Shown here: one piece after another, positions 16,809-25,470 of the stretch | How the letters are laid out: every line of letters starts with the position of its first letter | Position numbering within the stretch: the first letter of the stretch is position 1 | Assembly: GCA_023458555.1 (NCBI GenBank) | Contig: JAEWYS010000018.1 | Span: forward strand, 1-64,000 | Source of the DNA: Bacteroidota bacterium | Lineage (GTDB): Bacteria > Bacteroidota > Bacteroidia > Cytophagales > Cytophagaceae | Direction: 5' to 3' | DNA: 64,000 nt | The notes under the pieces: generated by a model | The model's database searches: none | The model's input: only the letters and a program-made list of their open reading frames with translations | What the model was told of the DNA's origin: nothing | Position numbers and translations under genes: made by a program

Positions 16809-18107
16809 ATGAATATTCTGGTAGTTGGATCTGGTGGAAGAGAGCATGCTTTTGCCTGGAAAATAAAGCAAAGTGAGAAATGTACGAACTTATATGTAGC
16901 TCCGGGAAACGCAGGTACCCGGGAAGTAGCAGAAAATGTAGATATTGCGGTAAATGATTTTCAAAGACTGGGAGAGTACTGTCTCAGCCGTCAGATTGAT
17001 CTTGTTGTGGTAGGCCCTGAAGCGCCCCTGGTAGAGGGAATCTCTGACTATTTTGCGTCCAATGATTTGCTGAAGCATATTTTACTGGTGGGGCCGAATG
17101 CCAAAGGGGCCCAACTGGAGGGGAGTAAAGATTTTTCCAAAGCTTTTATGAATAAATACTTGATACCAACAGCATCTGCCAGGACATTTACTCCTGCCAA
17201 CTTTGCTGAAGGGATTGAATATGTAAGTAATCATTCGCTTCCGGTTGTACTAAAGGCAGATGGACTGGCAGCCGGTAAGGGGGTAATTATAGCAGAAGAT
17301 CATCAGACAGCTAAGGTTACGCTGAAAGATATGCTGGTAGGTGGCAAATTCGGAGATGCCGGAGCAAAAGTTGTTGTGGAGGAGTTTCTTTCCGGAATAG
17401 AGCTTTCAGTTTTTGTTCTTACTGATGGGAAAGATTATATCATACTTCCGGAGGCCAAAGACTATAAAAGAATAGGAGAGGGTGATACCGGTCCCAATAC
17501 CGGTGGTATGGGTGCAATATCTCCTGTCCCTTTTGCAGATAAGGAGTTTATGCAGAAAATTGAGAATCGTATTATAAAACCAACGATCGAAGGATTGAAG
17601 AAAGAGGATATACACTACGTTGGATTTATTTTCTTCGGTCTTATAAATGTTGCGGGCGAACCTTACGTTATTGAATATAACGCAAGAATGGGAGACCCTG
17701 AGACGGAAGTGGTGCTTCCCAGAATAAAATCTGACCTGGTTGATTTATTAGTAAAAGCAGCCAAAGGTGATTTGAAAGATACTACTGTCGAATTTAGTGA
17801 AGAAGCTGCAACAACCGTCATGCTGGTGGCAGGAGGATATCCGGAAGCATATGAAAAAGGTGATCAGATTACCGGGCTTGACCAGGTTAGAGAAGTGATT
17901 GCTTTTCATGCCGGAACTACTATGAAAGATAATAAAGTCGTTACGAATGGCGGACGGGTAATCGCACTGACTGCATTGGGGGAATCCCGCGAGGCAGCTC
18001 TGGCGAAATCCAATAAAGCGGCTGGTCTGATAAACTGGACCGGAAGATATTATAGAACCGATATCGGTTTTGATTTGGTTAATTCTGGTAATAATGTAGT
18101 TATTTGA
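16809..18107 (+). CDS. purD: Phosphoribosylamine-glycine ligase (GAR synthetase)
   Basis: PurD joins glycine to 5-phosphoribosylamine with ATP, the second step of purine synthesis. The 432-residue length is typical. An N-terminal Rossmann-like domain opens with VVGSGGREHAFAWKI, the ATP-grasp core includes VVLKADGLAAGKGVIIA (about 145-161) and GPNTGGMGAISPVPF, and the family signature EYNARMGDPETEVVLPRI lies near 292-309. Other pur genes are not in the window. It sits between recQ and ricT, spaced 24 and 53 bases. Confidence 0.96.
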   Translation: MNILVVGSGGREHAFAWKIKQSEKCTNLYVAPGNAGTREVAENVDIAVNDFQRLGEYCLSRQIDLVVVGPEAPLVEGISDYFASNDLLKHILLVGPNAKGAQLEGSKDFSKAFMNKYLIPTASARTFTPANFAEGIEYVSNHSLPVVLKADGLAAGKGVIIAEDHQTAKVTLKDMLVGGKFGDAGAKVVVEEFLSGIELSVFVLTDGKDYIILPEAKDYKRIGEGDTGPNTGGMGAISPVPFADKEFMQKIENRIIKPTIEGLKKEDIHYVGFIFFGLINVAGEPYVIEYNARMGDPETEVVLPRIKSDLVDLLVKAAKGDLKDTTVEFSEEAATTVMLVAGGYPEAYEKGDQITGLDQVREVIAFHAGTTMKDNKVVTNGGRVIALTALGESREAALAKSNKAAGLINWTGRYYRTDIGFDLVNSGNNVVI

Positions 18108-18160
18108 CGTATTTTACCGGAATTTTTATATTGATTGATTTTCCACTTAAATAATAAAAA

Positions 18161-19306
18161 ATGGGATGTAGTTCTTGTGGTACCGGGGGCGGTTGCAGTA
18201 CCGGCGGATGCGGAAGTAAAGGTGGATGCAAGTCTGGTGGTTGTAATAAAATGAATACCTTTGACTGGCTCTCAGGTATGGATGATATCTCAACAGATAG
18301 ATTTGACATTGTTGAAGTTCGTTTTAAAGGTGGCAGAAAAGAGTTTTTTAGAAATTCTAATAGTCTTGATCTGGCAACCGGCGATGCCATTGTAGTTGAT
18401 GTGCCGAATGGACATCATCTGGGACATGTATCTCTTAGCGGAGAGCTTGTGCGCCTGCAGATGCGTAAAAAAGGTGTTAAGGAAAATGATGAGAGTATTC
18501 GTTCAATATACCGGATCGCCAATGAAAAGGATCTTGAGAAATATGAGCTTGCCTCTAATCGGGAAACCGAAACACTGATTCGAACCAGAGATGTCATCAG
18601 AGAACTGAAGCTTGACATGAAGCTTTCAGATGTCGAATACCAGGCTGATAATTCAAAAGCCACCTTTTTCTATTCTGCGGACGACAGGGTTGATTTCAGA
18701 GAATTGATAAAAAGACTTGCAGCCGAGTTTAAAATCCGGGTTGAGATGCGTCAGATCAGCTTACGGCAGGAAGCAGGGAGACTTGGCGGAATAGGATCCT
18801 GCGGCAGGGAACTGTGCTGTTCTACATGGCTGGCTGATTTTAAGAGTGTTTCAACCTCAGCAGCCAGATATCAGAATTTATCATTAAATCCTTCTAAACT
18901 TTCGGGACAGTGTGGCAGATTAAAGTGTTGTCTGAATTATGAGCTGGACTCATACCTGGAAGCGCTTAAGGATATTCCAGAGATTAACGAACCGTTGAAG
19001 ACAGCTCAGGGGAATGCCTATCTTCAGAAAACGGATATTTTCAGAAAGATTCTTTGGTTTGGCTATAATCAGGAAACTACCTGGTTTCCGATTCCGGCAA
19101 GTCGGGTAGTCGAAATCCTGGAGATGAATAAAAATGGTGTTTTACCCGCTTCTCTTGATTTTGATGAGCTCGAAGATAAAAGCAAGGAAACTCAGAAAGA
19201 ACTGAATGAGCTCTCCAGGTTTGATGAGAAGTTTGCGAGTGCCAAAAGGAAGAAAAAGAAAAAGAAAAAGAAGAAAGCGCCTCAGAAAACTGAGAAAGGA
19301 TCATGA
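18161..19306 (+). CDS. ricT: PSP1-domain protein, RicT (YaaT)-like, with Cys/Gly-rich N-terminus
   Basis: In Bacillus, RicT is part of the iron-sulfur RicAFT complex that controls RNase Y specificity; the role in Bacteroidota is not settled. The 381-residue protein begins with a Cys-Gly-Ser-rich segment (about 1-28, seven cysteines) not needed for the PSP1 fold. The PSP1 core carries GSCGRELCCSTW and CGRLKCCLNYE near 208-255, cysteines proposed to hold a 4Fe-4S cluster. The tail is basic, with a run of ten lysines broken only once or not at all and ending in PQKTEKGS. Its stop overlaps the gldH ATG by 4 bases; ricT-gldH adjacency is common in Bacteroidota. Confidence 0.9.
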   Translation: MGCSSCGTGGGCSTGGCGSKGGCKSGGCNKMNTFDWLSGMDDISTDRFDIVEVRFKGGRKEFFRNSNSLDLATGDAIVVDVPNGHHLGHVSLSGELVRLQMRKKGVKENDESIRSIYRIANEKDLEKYELASNRETETLIRTRDVIRELKLDMKLSDVEYQADNSKATFFYSADDRVDFRELIKRLAAEFKIRVEMRQISLRQEAGRLGGIGSCGRELCCSTWLADFKSVSTSAARYQNLSLNPSKLSGQCGRLKCCLNYELDSYLEALKDIPEINEPLKTAQGNAYLQKTDIFRKILWFGYNQETTWFPIPASRVVEILEMNKNGVLPASLDFDELEDKSKETQKELNELSRFDEKFASAKRKKKKKKKKKAPQKTEKGS

Positions 19307-19770
19307 AAAATATTTGGTTACTGCTGATAACAGGTTTTATACTGGCTTCATGTGACAGGAACAGAGTTTATGAGGTAAACAAAACATTGGATAAGGATCA
19401 ATGGGTTGTTCAGGATTCTTTGCTCTTTGATTTTACTATAGCTGATACAATTCCTAAATACGACTTTCAATATAATATAAGATACTCGGCTTCATATCCC
19501 TATTATAATTTATACATCCGTTATTATTTACTGGACTCCGTTTTTAATGAACTGGAGTCCAGACAAAATAATATGGATCTGTTTGATTCTAAAACGGGCA
19601 AACCTTTGGGTTCAGGCATGGGAGATTATTACGATCATCAAATACTGTTTTTACAGAACAGGAAAATGCCATACTCCGGACAGTTTTATATTAAAGCAGT
19701 ACATTACATGCGTGATGAGCCCTTAAATGGTATTGCTTCTTTTGGGATCAGAATTTCTAAATCAGAGTAA
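19303..19770 (+). CDS. gldH: Gliding motility lipoprotein GldH
   Basis: GldH is one of the lipoproteins required for gliding in Flavobacterium, where its loss also blocks several surface properties. The 155-residue protein has a lipoprotein signal ending in LASC with C17 as the lipidated residue, followed by the GldH domain: DRNRVYEVNKTLDKDQW, the YNIRYSASYPYYNLYIRYYLLD core, and a G-M-G-D-Y-Y-D-H-Q region. The length fits the family. It is translationally coupled to ricT (ATGA overlap) and meets a convergent glycosyltransferase gene 5 bases after its stop, with no terminator visible between them. Confidence 0.92.
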   Translation: MKNIWLLLITGFILASCDRNRVYEVNKTLDKDQWVVQDSLLFDFTIADTIPKYDFQYNIRYSASYPYYNLYIRYYLLDSVFNELESRQNNMDLFDSKTGKPLGSGMGDYYDHQILFLQNRKMPYSGQFYIKAVHYMRDEPLNGIASFGIRISKSE

Positions 19771-19775
19771 GCGAA

Positions 19776-20867
19776 TTAAAAGCAGGCCAGTTCCTGAATG
19801 AAACATTCATTGGCTTGGGAAACCCAGTTTCTGAAAGCAATGTTTTTTTCTGTATGAAATGGAAGATAATTGAGAAAGGCAGATAAATCGAATGAAGTGT
19901 TCGAAATCCCTGCTTTGGCTCTCTCAGCATCCAATGCATTACATCTTTGTTCATAATGTCCCTGGATAGGAACCATCATGACAGGTTTATCCAGGTACAT
20001 GGCTTCGCAGATACTTTCAAATCCTGCTGTCGATACATATCCCGAACAAGACCTCATTAGCTCAAGAAATTTCTGATCATTTATTTTATGAAAGATCAGG
20101 TTTTCATGAAAAACAGTGACCTCGCTTGCCTCTTTCTTATCCCAGAAGCAATGAAGTCTTACCTGATTATTGGCCTGATGCCAGCGTATAATTTCATTCG
20201 CATAGCCTTCATTGACTACATAAATCAGATAAAACGGCTCGCGATCGGGTATAACGGAAAGTATTTCTTTTCTTAATAATGGAGGTAAAACATAGGTATT
20301 GTTTCGTTTATGTAATGGCAACGGAGTAAAGGATAAAGCAAGTCGCTTATCTGCCTGAATGGAAGTAATTCTGGTATTTAACTTCAGCAAGCTCCGGTCT
20401 ACTATACTTCCTTTAGGAAATACAAATTCCGGGTGAAGAGCAAGATACTGATGACCGATACATACAAATCGGGCTTTATGTGAGAAAATACTATTGTATA
20501 TTCCAGCCAGAAAATCGTAAAAGTTAATGATTACATCGGGATTGTAGCATTCTACCTGAGCATGTATAAATTTCAGATTATTATAGAATCTTTTATATTG
20601 GATGAGGTTGTGAAGAATGGTTCGGGATATCCTGATTCGTTTGTTTTCTTTATCCAGGATAAAGTTGGGGCTTTCAAATGCGAAAACAGGAGTTCCGATT
20701 TTTTGTAGAAAAAAGCCGGGAATGGTTCTGCGGTCGCTTTTACCTACAAGCGTACATACTACATGATGACCAGCGTTTTCAAGGGTTTCTTTTAAGGCAA
20801 TGGCCTGTGTCATATGACCTCTACCTTCTCCCTGTACGATGAATAAGTAGCGCAACTTTTTTTGCAT
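19776..20867 (-). CDS. MurG/GT28-like glycosyltransferase family protein
   Basis: The 363-residue protein resembles the GT-B glycosyltransferases related to MurG and diacylglycerol glucosyltransferases. The N-terminus has QGEGRGHMTQAIALKETLENAGH, the glycine-rich acceptor-binding loop, at about 11-33. The C-terminal donor-binding motif is STAGFESICEAMYLDKPVMMVPIQGHYEQRCNA-like at about 283-315, with the GHYEQ segment typical of nucleotide-sugar binding. No membrane segment is evident, so it probably works at the inner face of the membrane. A lipid or polyprenyl acceptor is likely by family, but the product is unknown. It shares strand and direction with the LpxH-like gene 79 bases upstream. 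Confidence 0.8.
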   Translation of the reverse strand: MQKKLRYLFIVQGEGRGHMTQAIALKETLENAGHHVVCTLVGKSDRRTIPGFFLQKIGTPVFAFESPNFILDKENKRIRISRTILHNLIQYKRFYNNLKFIHAQVECYNPDVIINFYDFLAGIYNSIFSHKARFVCIGHQYLALHPEFVFPKGSIVDRSLLKLNTRITSIQADKRLALSFTPLPLHKRNNTYVLPPLLRKEILSVIPDREPFYLIYVVNEGYANEIIRWHQANNQVRLHCFWDKKEASEVTVFHENLIFHKINDQKFLELMRSCSGYVSTAGFESICEAMYLDKPVMMVPIQGHYEQRCNALDAERAKAGISNTSFDLSAFLNYLPFHTEKNIAFRNWVSQANECFIQELACF

Positions 20868-20946
20868 CGGGATAATTTGTCAGATGATACAAAAAAAGAA
20901 TTTGAATGTTAGATAATTGTAAAAACCATATTATTCTATTGTTAAC

Positions 20947-21747
20947 CTACAAGCTGGTTGTATGGTAATTGGCATAGTTTTGTGTATTTGCTGAGCTGCT
21001 ATGGGGATAAGTCGGAGCAAAGAAAACCACTTCCCACTGATGATTTTCGTTTTCGACTAAAGCGCTCAGAGATTCGACCCAGTCTCCTGAGTTCATATAA
21101 ATAATGCCATTACTGAAAGATTTAATTCCGGGCTGATGAATATGACCACATATAATTCCATCACATTTACGGTTTTTGGCAAACTCAGCAAGCTGAATCT
21201 CAAAGTCCGAAATATAGGATACTGCTTTTTTTACTTTGGATTTAATAATTTGGGAAAGAGAATAATATGGCAGGCCCCGTTTCTTCCGATACAGATTATA
21301 TTGTCTGTTAATCCATAACAGAAAAGTATATCCTATATCGCCAAGTCTGGCAACCCATTTCAGATTGGTGGTAATACTGTCGAATATATCTCCGTGAATA
21401 ACCAGAAACCTTAACCGGTCAGATTCTAGGATATACTCTCTTCGTATTGAGATATTGCCTATGGTAAATGGAATTACGGTATCAAGAAAATCATCATGGT
21501 TTCCTCTGATGTATATAACTTCCGTATTTTTGCTCTCAATTAACTGGAGAATCCGGCGGAAAAAACGGGTATGCTGCTTTTTCCATTTACCATATTTTTT
21601 CAGCTGCCAGCCGTCTATAATATCTCCATTAAGAATAAGCCTGTCACAGGTATTATGCTTTAGAAACTGATTTACCTCTTTGGCTTTGGAACCGGATGTG
21701 CCTAAGTGGATATCCGACAGAACAATGGTTCTATAGTGCTTTTTCAT
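20947..21747 (-). CDS. LpxH-like calcineurin-type metallophosphoesterase
   Basis: A 266-residue phosphoesterase with all metal motifs: LSDIHLG near 8-14, NGDIIDGW near 41-48, RGNHDDF near 84-90, IHGDIFD near 117-123 and CGHIHQPG near 205-212. It is related to UDP-2,3-diacylglucosamine hydrolase, but a second gene at 26929-27702 is a better match to true LpxH, so this one probably acts on another phospho-substrate at the membrane. I prefer the ATG at 21747 (MKKHYRTIVLSDIHLG) over an in-frame ATG at 21777, because a 9-bp inverted repeat fills the gap between them. It forms a pair with the downstream GT28-like gene. Confidence 0.82.
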   Translation of the reverse strand: MKKHYRTIVLSDIHLGTSGSKAKEVNQFLKHNTCDRLILNGDIIDGWQLKKYGKWKKQHTRFFRRILQLIESKNTEVIYIRGNHDDFLDTVIPFTIGNISIRREYILESDRLRFLVIHGDIFDSITTNLKWVARLGDIGYTFLLWINRQYNLYRKKRGLPYYSLSQIIKSKVKKAVSYISDFEIQLAEFAKNRKCDGIICGHIHQPGIKSFSNGIIYMNSGDWVESLSALVENENHQWEVVFFAPTYPHSSSANTQNYANYHTTSL

Positions 21748-21773
21748 GCTGTGTTTTTGTAAATAAACACAGC
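21748..21773 (-). promoter_or_regulatory. 9-bp inverted repeat abutting the LpxH-like gene start
   Basis: GCTGTGTTT (21748-21756) and AAACACAGC (21765-21773) are perfect complements around an 8-base loop. The element ends exactly at the base before the ATG at 21747 read on the minus strand. It could be an RNA hairpin that limits ribosome access, or an operator. Confidence 0.45.
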
Positions 21774-21821
21774 GCATATTAAGGTATTATTACCGAAATT
21801 TTAATTAATTATAATCAGGGG

Positions 21822-22634
21822 TTATTTTATAACATATTCAATTATTTCTACTGCCGAAGTCTGAAAAAGCCCCAGCGCTCCATTTGTTATATTAGAAGCG
21901 GGATTGGCCGGCGGAGAAGAAAAGAATCCGCCTTCATTGTTAAGGTTTGTATTTAGTCCTGAATAGAATTTATATGCATCTTCGGTGAGGGAATACATTT
22001 CTACTTTTGCAGTATCTCCAAGCTGGTATGGAAAAGGAGCTTCCATGCCACTGATATTTTCCTGTACCAGCTCATCGGAGGCGATCATAATATCGTTTTT
22101 CTGATTGAGCAGTTCACTGTTCTTGTAAAACTTCCAAAGATAAAAATCTCTGGTATCCTGAGGTTCTTTGGCAACGAAAGAAACATAGTAGCTATCTGCC
22201 TCATGAAGAAAATCAGCTTTTTCATAATATGTAGCGTAGACGCTGTCTATGGGATTCAACCGGTTCATAACCGACACAGACTCATATGTATTTCCTTCTG
22301 CAATTACCAGCAGATGATATTGTGTGCCGGGAACTCCTGGTATTTTGGAAGTTTCATATCTGCCATCGCCGGCATAGGCCAATGTATCCCGGTTGCCACG
22401 ATCATCAGAAAGCACAACAATGGCATCGGCAATGGAGAGTGATTTCAGTTCAGAATAAAAAGGTACAGCTTTAGTGACCTTAACATATTGAGGGGTGGGT
22501 AGATTGGTTACAAGACCCTCAATTACGATTTTTTCTTCAAATGATTTCAGATCCGGCTCAATTGTTTCAATGCATGAATTCAGAAACAACAATGAAATAA
22601 AAGATATGAATGTAGTAATACTGGTCTTTTTCAT
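21822..22634 (-). CDS. DUF4249 lipoprotein, partner of the TonB-dependent receptor
   Basis: A 270-residue lipoprotein: the signal peptide ends in LFLNSC with C21 as the lipidation site. It has the DUF4249 features, including VIEGLVTNLPTPQYVKVTKAVPF near 38-60 and a long beta-rich body with SVYATYYEKADF. DUF4249 genes usually follow a carboxypeptidase-regulatory-domain TonB receptor, as here, where the start overlaps the receptor stop by 1 base. The pair probably forms an outer-membrane uptake or signalling unit, in analogy to SusC/SusD, though DUF4249 is not SusD and its ligand is unknown. Confidence 0.88.
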   Translation of the reverse strand: MKKTSITTFISFISLLFLNSCIETIEPDLKSFEEKIVIEGLVTNLPTPQYVKVTKAVPFYSELKSLSIADAIVVLSDDRGNRDTLAYAGDGRYETSKIPGVPGTQYHLLVIAEGNTYESVSVMNRLNPIDSVYATYYEKADFLHEADSYYVSFVAKEPQDTRDFYLWKFYKNSELLNQKNDIMIASDELVQENISGMEAPFPYQLGDTAKVEMYSLTEDAYKFYSGLNTNLNNEGGFFSSPPANPASNITNGALGLFQTSAVEIIEYVIK

Positions 22635-24973
22635 TAGAAATTAATGTTGTATGTTACTGAGGGCAGCCATCTGAAAAGGTATATCATGGCAAGTTCTTGT
22701 CCTTCACCGACTTCTTTGTCTCTTACGAGTACAGTGTATGGGTTTTTGCGTCCGTACGCATTGTAGAGGGAAATGTTGAGACTGCTTTTAAAGCGGCCTT
22801 CCTGATTAAAATTAATATTGACAGCAAGGTCTAGTCTGTGGTAGCTTCTCAAGCGATAGGCATTGCGCTCGGTATAGTATACGGGAGTAGTATAATCAAA
22901 CGTATATCTGCCGGAAGGCAGTGTAAATGGTCTTCCCGTACCGTATACGAAAGTGGAAGACACATTAACTTTCTTACTCAGATCATGAGTTACGACAATA
23001 TTGAGATTATGCCGTCTGTCATAGCTGGCAAGATACTCTTTATTGTCATTAATACCATTGATTTGTCTGGTTGCTTTAGACAGAGTATAGCTTATCCATC
23101 CGGTTGTTTTTCCCTTATTCTTTCTGAGGAAAAATTCTGTTCCATAAGACCTGCCAATTCCCGGAAGGATATCTGTTTCAGGATTAGGATTGAGGAAGAG
23201 GTTTGCATTATCAATAAAGTCAATAACATTGTCCATATGCTTATAGTATGCCTCAACTGAAGCTTCGTATGTATTTTCCTTGAAGTTTCGGAAATATCCC
23301 AAAGCAACCTGATCTGCTCTCTGAGGTTGTATGTACTTGCCGCTTGGAAGCCAGATGTTGCTGGGAACAGGCGCTGTTGAATTGGACAACAGATGCAAGT
23401 ATTGGAACATTCTGTTGTATGAGGCTTTGATAGAGCTTACCTCATTGAGCGAATATCGCAGGGCCACTCTGGGTTCAAGTCCCGAATATGGTTTAACTGC
23501 CTCAAGAGAACCATACGTACTTGTATCTGTAATCGAGTTTTTATCAAGTTGGCCACTGTAATTCACAATGGATGCTTTTCCTACCTGACTGAACACAGAG
23601 AATCGTAAGCCATAATCAGCGGACAAACGAGGAGTAATGGTTTGCTTGTTTGCGATATAAATTGCTCCATCCAGTGAATAGGCATCAGGAATCTTATAGG
23701 GTATGAAAGCGGATCCGGAACCTTGGGGAATCACTTCTCCCGGCATAAAGATTTTATAACTTGCATCGAACCCATAGGAAAGTTTGTTTTTGGAGTTTAA
23801 TTCCTGGAAGAATATATGCTTGAGATTAATATCCTGAATCCCGTTGGTTACTCTCATTTTCTGAGCTTCGTCCAGTTCCAGAGCTATATTATAGTCAAAT
23901 CCTGAATAGCTGAGATATGTTTGTGAATACAGACGTTCATTAAATACATGGCGCCAGGAAGCTGTGAGGGCACTATTGCCATAATAGTTATTGAATAAAC
24001 TTGCGAGTTTTAATACATCTTTCCCGTAGTAGCCGGATAATTCTATAAAATTGTTTTTATTAGCCTTTATACTTACTTTCCCGTTGAGATCATAGAAGTA
24101 TAAACGGGTCTTCCGGATGGTTTCATCACTGCTTCCTGCCAGAAAAAGATCAAAGTAGGTTCTTCGTCCGGCTAACATAAAAGAAACCTTATCTTTAACA
24201 ATTGGACCTTCAAGCATAAGACGGCTGGATAAAAGCCCGATTCCTGCAGAGCCGCTGAATTTTTCAAAATTACCGGTTTTGGTAGTAATTTCTAATAGAG
24301 AGGATAATCTTCCGCCATATTGAGCTGGTATTCCGCCTTTGTACAATTCAGTGCTTTTCAGAACGTCACTGCTGAAAACAGAAAAAATGCCAACCGTATG
24401 GACCGGGTTGTATATAGTTGCATTGTCAAGAAGAACCAGATTCTGGTCAGCACCACCGCCCCGGACATACAGTCCGGCATTTCCTTCCCCGGCTATTTGT
24501 ACTCCCGGTAATAACTGAATACTCTTGATAACATCCACTTCACCAAACAATGCAGGAAGTTTCTTTATTTCTTCAATATTCAGTTCAATTGTACTCATTT
24601 TGGTATCCTTGACATTATCATCGGTACGGGTCCCTTTCAATACAATCTCTTCAAGCTCCTCGGTAGCATTAGATAAAAGAAAATCCAGCTTCATATCGGA
24701 TTGAATCCTTACGGTTCTGACAAGTGTATTATAACCGTAAAAATATACTTCCAGTGTATACGAGCCTTCTTTTAGCTTGAGCTCATAGTTTCCGTCGAAA
24801 TCGGTCATAGTTCCGGATTTCTGATCGGACGTATAAACAGATGCTCCGGGCAGAGTTTCCCTGCTTATAGAATCTCTTACCGTACCGGAAAGAGTATAAA
24901 CATTGGACTGGGAAAAGGAAATAAACGGATGCATCAGCGATACTATAAATAAAAAAAAGAATAAGTGTCGCAT
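22634..24973 (-). CDS. TonB-dependent outer-membrane receptor with carboxypeptidase-like regulatory domain
   Basis: A 779-residue outer-membrane protein. A signal peptide (about 1-21) is followed by a carboxypeptidase-D regulatory-like beta domain (about 25-110, YTLSGTVRDSISRETLPGASV then GTMTDFDGNYELKL), a plug domain (about 120-235, with VDVIKSIQLLPGVQIAGEGNAGLYVRGGGADQNLVLLDN region), and a beta barrel ending in an aromatic strand (YNINF). The substrate cannot be told from sequence. It is translated with the DUF4249 lipoprotein. A TATTTTTG -7-like box lies on the minus strand at 25036-25043, within 65 bases of the ATG. Confidence 0.92.
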   Translation of the reverse strand: MRHLFFFLFIVSLMHPFISFSQSNVYTLSGTVRDSISRETLPGASVYTSDQKSGTMTDFDGNYELKLKEGSYTLEVYFYGYNTLVRTVRIQSDMKLDFLLSNATEELEEIVLKGTRTDDNVKDTKMSTIELNIEEIKKLPALFGEVDVIKSIQLLPGVQIAGEGNAGLYVRGGGADQNLVLLDNATIYNPVHTVGIFSVFSSDVLKSTELYKGGIPAQYGGRLSSLLEITTKTGNFEKFSGSAGIGLLSSRLMLEGPIVKDKVSFMLAGRRTYFDLFLAGSSDETIRKTRLYFYDLNGKVSIKANKNNFIELSGYYGKDVLKLASLFNNYYGNSALTASWRHVFNERLYSQTYLSYSGFDYNIALELDEAQKMRVTNGIQDINLKHIFFQELNSKNKLSYGFDASYKIFMPGEVIPQGSGSAFIPYKIPDAYSLDGAIYIANKQTITPRLSADYGLRFSVFSQVGKASIVNYSGQLDKNSITDTSTYGSLEAVKPYSGLEPRVALRYSLNEVSSIKASYNRMFQYLHLLSNSTAPVPSNIWLPSGKYIQPQRADQVALGYFRNFKENTYEASVEAYYKHMDNVIDFIDNANLFLNPNPETDILPGIGRSYGTEFFLRKNKGKTTGWISYTLSKATRQINGINDNKEYLASYDRRHNLNIVVTHDLSKKVNVSSTFVYGTGRPFTLPSGRYTFDYTTPVYYTERNAYRLRSYHRLDLAVNINFNQEGRFKSSLNISLYNAYGRKNPYTVLVRDKEVGEGQELAMIYLFRWLPSVTYNINF

Positions 24974-25035
24974 TTTCGGACGGGTGGTTTTTGAAGGTAA
25001 AAATAGAATTTTTAAGGATAAAAAAATACCTGGGG

Positions 25036-25043
25036 CAAAAATA
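25036..25043 (-). promoter_or_regulatory. Candidate -7 box for the TonB receptor pair
   Basis: The minus strand reads TATTTTTG, a full TAnnTTTG match, 62 bases before the receptor ATG. It sits just beyond the terminator of the upstream lipoprotein genes. A clear -33 TTTG at 19 bases is missing. Confidence 0.3.
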
Positions 25044-25047
25044 TAAA

Positions 25048-25082
25048 AAATAGAGGAAAGCTTGTATTTCCTCTATTTTTTT
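25048..25082. terminator. Strong terminator of the two-lipoprotein unit (symmetrical)
   Basis: AAATAGAGGAAA (25048-25059) and TTTCCTCTATTT (25067-25078) form a perfect 12-bp stem around a 7-base loop. A-runs on the left and T-runs on the right make it work in both directions; the useful direction here is minus, 19 bases after the stop at 25101. Confidence 0.88.
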
Positions 25083-25100
25083 GATTGTTGTAAGCTTGTC

Positions 25101-25454
25101 TTATTCAATGCGAGCTTCAACTTCACTGCTTTTTCGGGCAGGTGTAGTTGAATATAATTCGCAATTGTGGAATTCAGTATTTATGCTATAACCATTGATC
25201 ACGAATTCTTTTTGTAAAGAATCAGCTTCTATCTGCTTTCTTTTTCTTCGTTCAACTAATTCCCGGTCAAATCTGCCAGGCGGGTTCGTACCGCTGAAAC
25301 TCTGATGTCCTTCGTTTGAATAAGCATAATTCTTTTCCGATCTCGGGCTTACAGAGCCATCCGCCAGCTCATCGTAAAACAAAGAATCCTGTACCTTGGT
25401 GTTGCAGTTGCTAAGTAAAAATACCAGTACTCCTGCAAAGATTAAATGTTTCAT
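25101..25454 (-). CDS. Small lipoprotein of unknown function (117 aa)
   Basis: I do not recognise this protein. It starts with a lipoprotein signal, MKHLIFAGVLVFLLSNC, with C17 as the predicted lipidated cysteine. The mature part is polar, with a basic patch RELVERRKRKQIEADSLQKEF near 64-84 and a later NGYSINTEFHNCELYST stretch containing one more cysteine. It has no membrane helix besides the signal. It follows the 185-residue lipoprotein gene after 16 bases and ends in front of a strong terminator, so the two are almost surely one transcript. Confidence 0.75.
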   Translation of the reverse strand: MKHLIFAGVLVFLLSNCNTKVQDSLFYDELADGSVSPRSEKNYAYSNEGHQSFSGTNPPGRFDRELVERRKRKQIEADSLQKEFVINGYSINTEFHNCELYSTTPARKSSEVEARIE

Positions 25455-25470
25455 AGTTTAGTACATTTTG

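Noticed and set aside
19771..19775. Possible terminator between gldH and the convergent glycosyltransferase
   Set aside because: Only five bases separate the two stops and no stem with a T-run is visible around them.
21748..21777. Upstream ATG at 21777 for the LpxH-like gene
   Set aside because: The ten extra residues are unlike the family and span an inverted repeat; the ATG at 21747 gives a normal start.
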